NCBI GenBank assembly: GCA_036925085.1
Contig: JAUPFP010000041.1
Location: forward strand, 318,001-382,000
Origin: Brachycybe producta
Taxonomy: Eukaryota; Arthropoda; Diplopoda; Playtdesmida; Andrognathidae
Length of the DNA stretch: 64,000 bases
Reading direction: 5' to 3'
This document shows, in pieces, positions 37,432 to 48,200 of this stretch. Each line of letters starts with the position of its first letter. Positions within the stretch are counted from its first letter, which is position 1. The notes beneath the pieces were generated by a model that was not told the DNA's origin, searched no databases, and saw only the letters and a program-made list of their open reading frames with translations. The position numbers and the translations under genes were made by a program.

Positions 37432-37677
37432 TTAAAAATATTTATCAATAAATGAAATGATACGCTTCCTCGCTGCATCCCGTTCCTCCGGTTTCTTCGG
37501 CGTGGGTCGGAACTGGTCCACGTCAATCCGTTGTCGGTCCTGGTCGTTTCTAATGATCCGGTTCCAGATGGCCCTGTTGGTCCCTGGCTCCTGGTTCTGC
37601 TGTCTCCTCACTTCCAGATACTCCTTGATCGGCAGACTCGGCCATCCTCTTTTCGAATTTATCCAATTTAGAGGTTG
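37432..37677 (-). CDS. ORF3, overlaps the ORF2 end in the +1 frame
   Basis: About 81 codons with no ATG, opening after a TGA at 37680-37678. It overlaps the last 128 bp of ORF2 and runs to TAA at 37434-37432. It contains WPSLPIKEYLEVRRQQ and RAIWNRIIRNDQDRQ, which read more like real protein than the tail of ORF2. Either ORF2 carries a frameshift lesion near 37.65 kb or a second frameshift is programmed. No homology recognised. Confidence 0.4.
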   Translation of the reverse strand, partial: QPLNWINSKRGWPSLPIKEYLEVRRQQNQEPGTNRAIWNRIIRNDQDRQRIDVDQFRPTPKKPEERDAARKRIISFIDKYF

Positions 37678-39136
37678 TCACTTTCTTTTTCTTAAAGAAT
37701 TGACGATCGCGTCTATTCTTCGCAGAATGAAGATTCGAAGTGGCATCAAAAATGGCGGTCGTCTTCTCACGTGATCCTGTGGGGCTCTCACTTTCAATTT
37801 CCGGCCGGAAGTGGGAGGAGCTTTTCTCCTTAGAAAATTCTCTCTCCTCTTTTTTCCTCACTAGGCGGCGCTCCGTATAGCGGCAAATTTGAATTTTTGC
37901 CGTTTCTACATCCAATTCAGACGTTAATTCATCTTTTAAGATGGTTTTAGCGCTGGATTTCTTTTTCCCCACTCCTGAATGATGCTTTCTATCATCTATT
38001 GCAGGTCCTACACGTGTTTGCACACGGGAAGCTGTAGATGTCTCTTTCTTAGAGACATTTTTGGCCATCCCATGTGTTTCCTCTCTTTCCTTTTTCACTG
38101 AAGTTTCTTCCGAAATTTCACTGGATTGTTTGTCGACAGTGATTTCAGCTAGGCCTTCTTTACTCTCATCTTCATGAGGATTATTTCGGTCAATCCTGAC
38201 CGAGATTAGTCCTCTCCCTCGAAGATTCACAGTTTCTTCTTGAAACTCTTTTTTCTCAATGGCGGTTACTCCAAATTTCACCGTCATCTCATTTCCAATT
38301 TTCACAGGGGTGGTTACTCCAGATTTCACCGCCACCTGCTCCACAGGGATGGGTACTCCAAATTTCGCCGTCACCTGATCATGTTCCACAGGGATGGGTA
38401 CTCCAAATTTCGCCATCACCTGATCATTTTCCACAGGGATGGGTACTCCAAATTTCGCCATCACCTGATCATTTTCCACAGGGATGGGTACTCCAAATTT
38501 CGCCATCACCTGATCATTTTCCACAGGGATGGGTACTCCAAATTTCGCCATCACCTGATCATCACCGAGCTTTGGTACGATATCCGTTTTGGATGTCATA
38601 GTAAACTCACTTTGCAGTGGCACTGTTTGCTGACCTTTCCCAGAAATGGTCTGAAACCCTTCACTCACAAAGTTACCCTTTACAGGTGAAGTTACTCCGA
38701 ATTTCGCTTCAACCTGCATTTTTTTCACCATGGGTTTAACCTCGAAATCCATCTTGGCTTTCCCACTTTGCAGTGGTTTCTTTAGTTGACCTTCCCCTCG
38801 GATGGTTTGACTTCGGATTCCAACTGCAACTCTCCCAGATGTCAGCCTTGTTGATTCTTCTTGTTCTGCTGTGCCCCAACTCCTTTGTATCGTTGCTTCC
38901 GCCGTATGTCGATCATCTTGGCACAGGGCTGTGGATTTTTCGGACGTCTCTAGCTGTCGTTTCCATTGACACAGACCTTTGGACTCCGCCTTGTTTCCTC
39001 CCTGTCGGACCTTGATGCACATAACCCTTGGTTGCTCAGAAATTTCCTCTTGTTGATCAGCAGCCTGAACCTCTTGAAGTCTCTCCAAAATGACATCGTT
39101 TTCTTCTTCCTTATTCACAACTACTTCGGGCGTCAC
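37550..39136 (-). CDS. ORF2: novel 528-codon protein in the pol position
   Basis: Open from a GTG at 39136, and further back in the same frame to the slippery site at 39172-39166, so it is best read as a gag fusion extension. Highly charged, Lys/Glu/Gln-rich, no membrane segment. Centre: tandem 15-residue units DQVMAKFGVPIPVEN, with degenerate outliers (AKFGVTSPVK, VKSGVTTPVK, VKFGVTAIEK) on both sides. No retropepsin DTG/DSG, no YxDD, no integrase HHCC or DDE was seen. Function unknown; it could be structural, or bind nucleic acid or a helper element's enzymes. Confidence 0.7.
   Translation of the reverse strand: MTPEVVVNKEEENDVILERLQEVQAADQQEEISEQPRVMCIKVRQGGNKAESKGLCQWKRQLETSEKSTALCQDDRHTAEATIQRSWGTAEQEESTRLTSGRVAVGIRSQTIRGEGQLKKPLQSGKAKMDFEVKPMVKKMQVEAKFGVTSPVKGNFVSEGFQTISGKGQQTVPLQSEFTMTSKTDIVPKLGDDQVMAKFGVPIPVENDQVMAKFGVPIPVENDQVMAKFGVPIPVENDQVMAKFGVPIPVEHDQVTAKFGVPIPVEQVAVKSGVTTPVKIGNEMTVKFGVTAIEKKEFQEETVNLRGRGLISVRIDRNNPHEDESKEGLAEITVDKQSSEISEETSVKKEREETHGMAKNVSKKETSTASRVQTRVGPAIDDRKHHSGVGKKKSSAKTILKDELTSELDVETAKIQICRYTERRLVRKKEEREFSKEKSSSHFRPEIESESPTGSREKTTAIFDATSNLHSAKNRRDRQFFKKKKVTTSKLDKFEKRMAESADQGVSGSEETAEPGARDQQGHLEPDH
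38335..38570 (-). repeat. 45-bp tandem repeat array within ORF2
   Basis: About five near-identical in-frame 45-bp units encoding DQVMAKFGVPIPVEN (one with T for M and one H for N). The high identity indicates recent expansion. Confidence 0.9.
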
Positions 39137-39159
39137 TACTTTGGGGCTGAGTGGCGCCC

Positions 39160-40581
39160 TTAGCAGTTTAAAGCCTCTTCTGTTAGATTTTCCTCATGAA
39201 AATAGTGTGTCACTCCATTGATATCGACAGGCACCATTCTCATACCATTCGGCAGGACGTGAGTTTCATAAACCTCAACAGTATTTGAGAACTTCGTCGC
39301 CGTCGTTGCCAACGGTTTGTCGATCCTGCTTACAGTGGTCGATGTGGCCGTTGGAACGTTCCTTTGTTCAGTCTTTGGTTTTCCGGGGTTTGGGCAAGCA
39401 CGTGCAATGTGGCCCGCCTCCCCACATCGGTAACAGGTGAGCGGCCCTTGGTATTGATTTCGCCAAGGAGCCCTCTGCTTGTTTTGATGCTCATTTGTCT
39501 GTTTCGATACCTGGTCAGCCTTTTCAGGCGGGTTCGACATCTTGTCTTGTCCGCTTGAAGTTCTAGGTTGACTCTGCTGTTTTGGTTGACTTCCTTGATT
39601 CGGCTGGCTTACGCCCGCTTTGGTTGTAGTCCCAGCCGATGTTTTGTAAACCAACTCTCTCTCATCCACCAGTTCCCCTTCAGTTTGAGTACTGAAGCGC
39701 ACAAACTCATGGTAATGATCTTTTGGTGCTCCATACAAATGTTTTCTTAGTGCTGGTAGCAGACTCTTTCGGAGCGTAGCTATCAGCAACGATTCATCGT
39801 CATGTGGATGAATTCTTCGATACATCTCGGCGTATTTTTCAGCATAGACTCTGAAAGTTTCATGGTCTTGCTGACGCCTTTCCACCAATTCTCGACTCAT
39901 GCGGACCTTCTGGTCAGGCAGGAGGAATTCAGCAATGATTCCCTCCTTCATGGCCTTCCACGTAATTTCTTGTCCCTCATAAGCAGAGCGGAAGTGTGCG
40001 AGCCATTTGATTGCACGCTTCCTCAAGAGCCCTGCAAAGTGCCTGCATCTCTGCAGGGAGTTCCAGTCGTGCGCCGTAGCGATGTCTTCAAATTCTTCTA
40101 TGTAGAGGAGGATGTTGTCATCACCGTCGTACTTCGAAAATCCCTGCAGAGGATGTAACGAATTTCTCTCAGAGTATGGCGTAGGTCCCAGGTCCGGTGT
40201 CCATTTGGTAGTTTCATCCGGACCGAGCTTTCGCCCGGGTTCAATCGATTCCAATTCAGTGTTGATTGAGCCCGCTCTGCTCCGTTCGTCGCCCATAATC
40301 TGACGAACCAACTCATCCTGTTTCTCTTTAGACAGTTTCCCAATGATGTCGGCAATGGCGGCGTGTTCTGGCGTCTTGCTTCCATCGTTGGACTGTACCT
40401 CAGGCTTGACAGCAACAGGAGTCGGTGGAAGTACATTAGCTTCGTCCTTGGCCTCCTCCAGTTGAGTACGTTGCCTCTTCACGATCTTCTTCAACGCGGC
40501 AGTCTTCTTCTTTCGACGTCTTTCTTCCCTCAGTCTCTCGAGATCCCTCAAGTCCTTGAGTAGTCTCTGTAGACTGGTCAT
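39160..40581 (-). CDS. gag: Retroelement Gag with one zinc knuckle
   Basis: 473 aa. Basic coiled-coil-like N-terminus (to about residue 45), linker, retrotransposon Gag (capsid-like) domain at about 150-300 with AIKWLAHFRSAYEGQEITW and VYAEKYAEMYRRI, Gln/Pro/Ser-rich linker, CCHC zinc knuckle CYRCGEAGHIARAC at residues 383-396, short C-terminus. It packages element RNA into particles in the cytoplasm. Ty3/gypsy-type organisation. The stop TAA at 39162-39160 lies one codon after a UUUAAAC slippery heptamer. Confidence 0.9.
   Translation of the reverse strand: MTSLQRLLKDLRDLERLREERRRKKKTAALKKIVKRQRTQLEEAKDEANVLPPTPVAVKPEVQSNDGSKTPEHAAIADIIGKLSKEKQDELVRQIMGDERSRAGSINTELESIEPGRKLGPDETTKWTPDLGPTPYSERNSLHPLQGFSKYDGDDNILLYIEEFEDIATAHDWNSLQRCRHFAGLLRKRAIKWLAHFRSAYEGQEITWKAMKEGIIAEFLLPDQKVRMSRELVERRQQDHETFRVYAEKYAEMYRRIHPHDDESLLIATLRKSLLPALRKHLYGAPKDHYHEFVRFSTQTEGELVDERELVYKTSAGTTTKAGVSQPNQGSQPKQQSQPRTSSGQDKMSNPPEKADQVSKQTNEHQNKQRAPWRNQYQGPLTCYRCGEAGHIARACPNPGKPKTEQRNVPTATSTTVSRIDKPLATTATKFSNTVEVYETHVLPNGMRMVPVDINGVTHYFHEENLTEEALNC
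39166..39172 (-). promoter_or_regulatory. Candidate -1 ribosomal frameshift site (U UUA AAC)
   Basis: In the gag frame the codons read GCT TTA AAC TGC TAA, so TTTAAAC is in the correct X XXY YYZ register. A -1 slip moves reading into CTG CTA AGG..., which is the ORF2 frame and is open into ORF2. A downstream stimulatory structure was not worked out. Confidence 0.7.
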
Positions 40582-40682
40582 TTCTGACGTCGATGTTTTC
40601 TTTCTGCCGCGTGCTTTTCAACACGATTTTCGTAGCTTATGGAGTAACAAGGTATTCAACTGCCCAGCTCCTCCACCAAATT

Positions 40683-41580
40683 TGTAACGAACCACATTCA
40701 GGGGCCTAATAGAATTATCAAAAAGTATCGTAGCGCTCTTTCGGGCGATCGGAAAGTGGTTGGCTAGGCCACTAATTCTATTATGGTTCGGGAGGAAGGG
40801 AACAAATTAGTCCCATACGTTTCCTCACAAGTTCCTCTTTCAAGAACCTTTACAGTTTTAAGGATCTTTTGTTGTCTGCTACTCCCCGGGCTTTCGCCCG
40901 TAAAAAGCTGGTTGATCGTGCTGTCTTCAGAAGTCTCATCTAGTACTGGAGAGCCAGGTTTACACCTGGGTTGACAGTGCTAGATGACAAAATGTTGAAG
41001 TCCTTCGTTTTGTTTTTAAAAGATAAAAATAACTTCAACAACTTTTTAACTATAATTTCCAGTTTATTTACATCTCATCATCTCTAGGCAAATTTGGGCA
41101 TAATGTCTGTGTCCAAAGAATGCTTTCAAGACTGCTTCTTCAAGTCTCTTTTACACAAAAATACATGGTTATTTATACCCAAAAAGAGGATACTGAGAAC
41201 ACTTTCTCAGTATTCTCTGATTGGGCAAAATCAAACTTAAAAACCAAACTGGCCAATCAACATGATTGACCAGTGGTCACTAAAATATAGACAAGTGATT
41301 CATCGTAATCAAAACAAAATTACAAAAGAAAGTTTTCACCCCATAGACCCGGTGCTGAGGCTTATCAAGTCGATCTCTTTGTATTAAGGGGTGGGACTGG
41401 GAGGAAAAAGGGACCCAAGACCCAAGACAGGATATTGGCATCGTCATCAGCTGATGGAACTGGGTCAATCCTCTGTACGTGAGTACAGATGGTTGACAAA
41501 GTTCCAGGCCACTCTAAAAATAAACAAACGATCCAAAAATAACTAAACGAGCCAGGATCGCTCCTGGACGTATCGTTTCA
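40683..41580 (-). repeat. 5' LTR, full length (898 bp)
   Basis: TG...CA ends. The last 330 bp on the plus strand match the left LTR almost base for base (one G/T difference noted near the GTACAGAGGG/GTACAGATGG site). Confidence 0.88.
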
Positions 41581-41981
41581 ATATATATATAATATCCCAG
41601 GTGTGTGTGTGTGTGTGGAGTAACAAAACCATTGAAGCACGTCGGAATTTATATAAATTTGAATAAATGAACCGTTTTTTTTCTCAAGGTCAACTTTATG
41701 TGGAACGCTTCCTTTGGACCGTGTAGAAGGGCGGGAAGAGAGAGAGAGAAAAGTGGGAGGGGTGAGGAGAAAAGGTTGGAAAGTGTAGAAGGGGGAGAGA
41801 AAGAAAAGTGGGAGGGGGTGAGGGGAAAAGGTTGGAAAGTGTAGAAGGGGAGAGAAAGAGAAAAGTGGGAGGGGGTGATTGAAATTGAAATGAAAGGAGT
41901 AAAAAGAGGAAAAAACGACGTGCATGCGCACAATTGCCTGTGAATTTTGCTCCCGTCATTTATGACGGGTTACCCCACTAG

Positions 41982-42584
41982 TGTATAATAATACCTTATC
42001 AATCAGACCACAACAATTACAATTAAGGTTCATTGAATCCTTTATTCAATGAACATTAAAGAGCTTTATTGCATTGTTTTGCAACTTGAAGTAAGCAAGT
42101 CATAATTTTGTCAGGGGTTTACTCCCCCGAGGCGTAACTCTTTTTACCGTTACCCAACCTATGGCACCCGTGGTCACTTTTGACCACGGTCGGTCCACAT
42201 ATGACTACGGTAGGTCACAAGTGGACCCGGGGTTGCCCATCCCCATGCCGGGTCCTAACCGACCGGGATCGGCCGATGCTTTTTCGACAGTAAAAAATGA
42301 TGATTGACGTTTTTAATTTAAGATAAGTTTACTGTATTTTTAAAAAAAAGATGCACACAAAAACCCCTTGATTGAGTTATATATAGTGAAACGATCAGTC
42401 TAGGAGCGATCCTAGTTCTTTCTTTTTGGGGAGTGGTGCGCAACTTCGTAATTCCCCTGTACAGTAATACAAGGACAGTTTACATAGTTTACGACTGGGC
42501 ATAGTGGACCAGTTGGATAAATTAAACACTGGGCATATTTTACTACTGGGAATAGTGGATCACTGTGCTTAAGCCTGAATTTTC
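41982..42584. other. Intergenic; degenerate repeats only
   Basis: No gene. Contains GGTCACTTTTGACCACGG-type inverted words at 42165-42190 and an ACTGGGC patch at 42490-42560. Confidence 0.4.
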
Positions 42585-42776
42585 TAAGATAGCGGTACCG
42601 TAATAAAACGAACATAATATGACGGTAAATGACGTCACAAAAAAGGTTTTCATAGATATAAATAGATGTGGCTTTCTCGAGAAAACCCCATCCATTTACA
42701 TCTATGAAAACGGTTTTTGTGACGTCATTTACCATAATATTATGGCCGTTAACCGTAATATGGTATCGCTATCTTA
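42585..42776. repeat. 192-bp palindromic foldback MITE
   Basis: Ends TAAGATAGCGGTACCGTAAT and ATGGTATCGCTATCTTA. Inner arms AATGACGTCAC...GTGACGTCATT and TTTTCATAGAT...ATCTATGAAAA pair almost to the centre. Confidence 0.8.
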
Positions 42777-42851
42777 GGAAACCCTAGCTTAACACAGCAG
42801 CTTATGTTACAACTTTTACTGCCGCAGAAAATAAACGCCTTGTTCAATAAT

Positions 42852-43276
42852 TTAAACTCCCTTGTAAATAAAACCCCAGAAGTAAATAAAGATGCCTAGT
42901 GGTAACTTAAAATCTGGAGTCTCAGCAATCTTAAGGATTCGTTCCTGCAAACGCTTAGTATGTTTCCTATAAACATCATCGAGTCGCAATTCTATAAACA
43001 AGTCATTGACTATTACGACACATTCTCTTTCAGGTCTGCCATAATTTTCCTAAACACATTTCAACATTTGTACAAAGTTTTTCTTATACTTTTTTTCAAA
43101 TCACTGAGTATGAATTTAAATCTTTATGAAGTCATCCATACCTGAAATATTTTCCTTTGTTCACTGTTACATATTTGCAGTGCCGTTAGAATAGGCCAGG
43201 CGCATTTTCCTTGCCGGATATCTGCCGGTCATATTCCCATTGCAAAAGAATTCCCGAAAACGTCCAAAATATCATT
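42852..43276 (-). pseudogene. Tandem duplicate of exons 8 and 9 of the prenyl-synthase paralogue
   Basis: Exon 8b (43276-43142, 135 bp) and exon 9b (43049-42852, 198 bp) match exons 8 and 9 of the gene at 45.2-52.1 kb in length and splice sites. 8b has NDILDVFG where the gene has GDVLDIFG, keeps the Lys of GKCAW, but has an in-frame TGA at codon 16 (43231-43229). Exon 9b is open to TAA. No other exons lie between the two sets, so this is a partial duplication or an unused alternative 3' end. Confidence 0.85.
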
Positions 43277-45232
43277 CTAACGATACAAAAAAAAGATTGA
43301 AGGAAATTGAACAGTAACAGACATATAATGCAAAGAACGAACAATACATTGAGTATGGCACATTATGCTAATAGTACAAACGTTTGTAGACAGGGCTGGC
43401 CCGTTCAATAGATGGTCACCTAGGGCGCAAAGGTCTTAAGTTCTAAAATCTAATTTTTAGTGTTTAAAAATAATTGTTTAAATCAAATAATTTTTTTTTA
43501 AATAAAAAATAATATTATATAAATATTTTATGTAATATCAAAAGTATATTTAAAAAAAATATGACAATCATTTGTCGGCACATTATGTGATATGAATGGG
43601 TGTAAATATGTAAGCTTGTTGTTTTTCTTCTCACTTTAAGTGAAATTTAACCACTTTGATGCCATTCCACTAAAATGGCGTATATTGCTTTTTAACTACT
43701 AATGATCCACAACATTTATAAATGTGTTTAAGACATACTAGCTTGTTTAAAATATCTGTTTCTATTGTGTTATAAATTTGAGTTTCACCTTCAAATTACA
43801 AATAAAATAAATGGCAGCTAATTTTCTTTTTCAATTCGAACACCATGGGCACTACCTATTGTAAATGCTTCATTAAGTGGCTATACTTCCCAAAATTACT
43901 TTGAAAAATCTCCACAAAGAAGAGATGACCCGATGTTAAAGAAAAAAAACGTTAATTTTTAAAATACACAGTCGCGGCAATATATGTTTATTTTTCATAT
44001 TTAAAGTTGTCCAATTCTGATGGGTCAAAGTGCAATATGCACGTGGAAGCATGTCATGATATAACAAGTAAAACACAACTAGGTATATCTGCTTTCCAAA
44101 CGTAAAGCTTCTTGGCAAACGAGATGTCATATAAAATTTGTCCTCTGCACGACTTAGCCAATCAGACAACAGGACATGCCATGAGTCCATGACAATGAGT
44201 TTGAACTGCTCCATGGATTTTCATTCCGTCTCCAACACCATCTTAAAAATTGAAACTGGTTGAAAATGTTGGATAAGCCCATTTTAAGCAGGATTCCCTT
44301 TTTCCATAAATCTTCAAAGTAGGCTCAACTACATGTATTTTCAAGACGAACTTCATTTGAGCCCAGCTTAGGCGATGATCTATGAAGAAAAACTATCAGT
44401 TGACTAGAACTATACCATCTATACAGAAACTGCAACGTCTTAAAACCGAAGTGTCACTTCTGTTTAAACTTACATGTTTTGTCTTATATGTATGATTGTA
44501 CTTAAGCACAATTCAGACACAATGATTAAGTAACGAAGAAACATCAATAATCACTTGGTACATTATTAAAAATGTATCTTGTCTTGTAGTATTTGTTCAA
44601 AGTAAACATTTCTACAGAGCAACCTTTGTTATAACTTAAAAGTTATAAGTATATACTACAATATAGAAATTTAACGCAAAAACTTGAACAATGTTTATGA
44701 ATGGGCGTGTAAACAACGAATTACTTTCCATAATAATTTGAAAAGTATTGCTTTTAAAGTACAGGCATAAAAAGCAAAAGGTGAAATATTGCAAAGTTTC
44801 AAATTTTAATAAAACGTTTAAATATTAAATACATCATAATAATGTGGCTTGAAATTCGCCCATATTCATTAACTAACACCAGTGTGGGTGGGGATGGGCT
44901 AATGTTCACCCACAAAATTGGAAATCATTTTTTTTACGGTGGTCTAAATTGGACCAAAACTTAAAGAAATTAGTGTAATAGAAGCTCTAAATTGTTGCAA
45001 AGAACATGCATTTCCCCATGTTTCTAACAATCTTTTGCATATTCATTCTATTTCTTCCATCTTTTAGCATCTTATGATTTTGTAGCCCCCCAGATTGAAA
45101 TCCTAGCTGCACCACCGACAAAGACACTTTCTTTGTAAAGAACTTTGTATAAGAACCAAATAACTTTGTAATATTATGTTTACGTTTTATTAGTAGGCCT
45201 ACTTGTGTTATAATTTTCACTTGTTCAATGAT
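43277..45232. other. Sequence between the duplicated 3' exon sets
   Basis: AT-rich, no exon seen. The stretch at about 44165-44275 (CAGGACATGCCATGA, ATTGAAACTGG(T/C)TGAAAATGTT) recurs at 60575-60670, marking an unnamed dispersed repeat. Confidence 0.45.
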
Positions 45233-48200
45233 TCAGTTTTTTTTGTAAATAAATTCCAAGATGTAAATAAAGATGCCTGGTGGTAACTTAAAATCCGGAG
45301 CCTCAACAATCTCAAGAATTCGTTCTTGCGAATTCTTAGCATGTTTCCTGTAAACATCATCGAGTCGCATTTCTAAAAACACGTCATTGACTTTCGCGAC
45401 ACATTCTCTTTCAGGTTTGCCATAATTCTCCTAAAACATTTCAACATTTGTACAAAGTTTTTCTTATACTTTTTTTCAAATAAATATTAATTTTAATCTC
45501 GAGGAAGTTAACCATACCTGCAATATTTTCTTTTGTTCACTGTTACATATCTGTAGTGCCATTACAATTGGCCAGGAGCAGTTTCCTTCTCGGCTATCTA
45601 CCGGCAATTTCCCAACTTCAGAAACACTCCCAAAAATGTCCAGCACATCGCCCTAATAATTAAGGGATGAGAAAAACTAAAACATTCAACTGCAAAGAAA
45701 AAAAATTAACAAACAATATTTGTAAAAAAATTTTAGAATTACGGTGGAAATACAAATTTGCTTTTTTCAATTACTAATTAAATCATGTTTTCATTTGAGT
45801 CTTATCTCTTGTATAGGTTTCAGTTTCAGCTTGTAATTATAAACAAAATACTATAAACATAAACGAGAAAATGGCCATTAGTTTTGGTTTTAAAGCTACA
45901 TTCCCATTGCAAAGCTACAACAGATACTGCACTTGTTGTTGCTGTGCAGGTGTTCCCATTCCACTGCTACACTGCTCTTATTCTTGCTGCTAGCCAATCA
46001 GGTGCAGATAAGAGGATGTGATGTCATAATAGTAAGCCACACCTCTTGTATGGGGTTTATCATTTCCTTTTGCCATAAAACACTTACAGAAAAAATGTGG
46101 TCACTTCTGTAATTGGCCCTCTTGAGGAAATAGAATATAGGGAGGGAATGTGTTTATTATTATTGGCTGTTTTACTACTGCTTTGTTACTTTTCTACTGA
46201 AATAACCAACATGTACGGTTCCCCTACTGAACTTTACAACTCTCATAAAAGTTGTCAGTAGGTCGTACTTTGTGACGTCATTGGGTCGTAAAGTAGCAAT
46301 AACGTAGCTTTAACTGGTGAGTGGGAATGTACCTTTAAATGTATCCCTCACTTCCACTGTTAACGTTTTTTCATTATATAAAAAAGTCACAAATTCAATA
46401 AGAACCTAACATTTCTTAAAGAGAACATTACAGAAATTCCTCCAGAAATTTCTTGTCAAAATATTGTCAAGACTTAACCAACGATTACCAAAATGATTTT
46501 TTAAATTAAAAATAAGTCATTCAAATCACAAAAGTGAGTCACCAAACAACGCCATTTTAAATTTCAAGAAACAAAAGTCTACTCGTCAAGTTAGTGGCAA
46601 AGGTTGTCACCATTTCCCTACTCATATTCAACATTTCAACTCAATACAGCCTTCCAATCAACACGAGAGCCACATGGGCTGGTGGGATAATTTAAATATT
46701 CAATCCATAGTACTTTGGCATATGGACTTTTATGTCCCTCTACCATAGGCCTACTTGGCTGCTAGCAGAGTACTAATTGTAATTGTAACTGTACTTTGAA
46801 ATGAATAGGGAATACATGTATTTGAATAGTGAATTAAAAGTAATGTGAGGTGACAACATCAAAATACAAGTAGAAAAGTATATTTATTTGGGGAGGGGGA
46901 GGGTTATTGCCAATGTCTGTTGTTTGGTGGCGCATCTATCCATCCATTTATGTGAAGTCAACTGATTTTTAATTTTTTAAAATTATATTAATGACTTATT
47001 TTTAATTTTAAAAATCGTTTTTTTAATCATTGGGCAAGTCTTGACAATATTATGACAAGAAATTTCTGAAGATAATGGCCTCTTTAAGAGGCTAGCGGCA
47101 TGAAGAAAATGATTATGTAACAATGTAGAGCTCTTGTTACGGGGCTCAAGTGTAGAATCTCTTAGTTCGAGCGGGTACCGCTTTTCGCTAAGAGATTAGC
47201 GTAATACAACCTGAGTCTAGACTGGTGCCAGGGTCGTTCTCCTAGATATTTTGTGGTATTGACGATGCTGGAAGAGAATGGTTAAGACAGGAAAGACGAA
47301 TGCAGATTGACGATATACTTATTTTATTACATTCAATCATTAAGATGTAATGAAACAGAGAAGAGTTGTTACATGCTTGTTACATGCTGTTGCAGCATGC
47401 TTTCGCCACTGGACCATTGAATGAGTTATAACTTCATGTTTCGATATCAGAGAATGGACCCAGAATATATAGAAACATGGTCTTTTATACCTAGGGCCTG
47501 TGTACACCTTTTCAGGTGTACCCATGCCCCAGGGACCATGCTTCGACAGGTTTCCATCCGCCGATACCAGAACCAGGATGTGTCTTGTAGCTTTGGGGTC
47601 TTCAAGAGGAAGGGATAGGGACTCCAGGGACCCCCAGGCTATGGGAAGAACAGAAAGGTAAAATACAGGGTGTTACAATTATGATGCAATATTTTATATA
47701 GGCATTTAAACTGGTGTGTTTTTGGTTAATATGCATGCAATCCGATATGAAACGTAATTTAAAGTGCAATAAGCACTCAAATATACTGTGAATCCATTGA
47801 TACTTTTGCGAAACCATGTTATGAATCCTTTTCTTTTTAAAGAAAGTTTGAAAATAGCCTACATGCAAACTCCCATAGAGAAAAACGATGCTAGCATTCT
47901 TTGTGGAGATTTTTTAAAGTAACTTTGCGATGTAGCCTCTAAAGGTTTAACATCTTTATTGGTATACTCTGTTTTGAGCACAATTATTTTTGAAAAGTAA
48001 CTTAATGTAAAATAAGCACTCAAATATTCAGTTCATCAGATGAACAGTGTGCACCAAAAACAAACGAATGTAAACGAAAAATGAACACACCATGTTAAAC
48101 TTACATATATAGGCCTATACTGTATATTAGGTATATGATCATACACAATCTCAGTATTTGTCGATAGACTCTTAAAATATCCTATATGATGGTTACAATT

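Larger units (their letters stand above)
36428..41580 (-). mobile_element. Non-autonomous LTR retroelement: gag plus novel ORF, no pol
   Basis: Reads on the minus strand: 5' LTR 41580-40683, candidate primer-binding site 40678-40662 (TGGTGGAGGAGCTGGGC, starting TGG), gag 40581-39160, slippery site, ORF2 39136-37550, ORF3 37677-37432, polypurine run (eight G) at 36804-36797, 3' LTR 36796-36428. Both LTRs have TG...CA ends and sit in (TA)n, so the target duplication cannot be resolved. No protease, RT, RNase H or integrase motif is visible in the 3.9-kb interior, so it must borrow enzymes. Both main ORFs are open, suggesting recent activity or selection. Confidence 0.88.
36384..41981 (+). mobile_element. 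Short-form Helitron H7 split by an LTR retroelement
   Basis: The left AT-repeat start (36384-36427) and the remainder at 41581-41981 (ATAATATCCCAGGTGTGTG through CCCCACTAG|T) are the two parts of one Helitron. The LTR element at 36428-41580 sits in its AT-rich 5' end. It has the foldback-less junction. Confidence 0.75.

Noticed and set aside
38240-38689. 149-codon plus-strand ORF of FHRDGYSKFRHHLI repeats
   Set aside because: Shadow of the ORF2 tandem repeat on the opposite strand.
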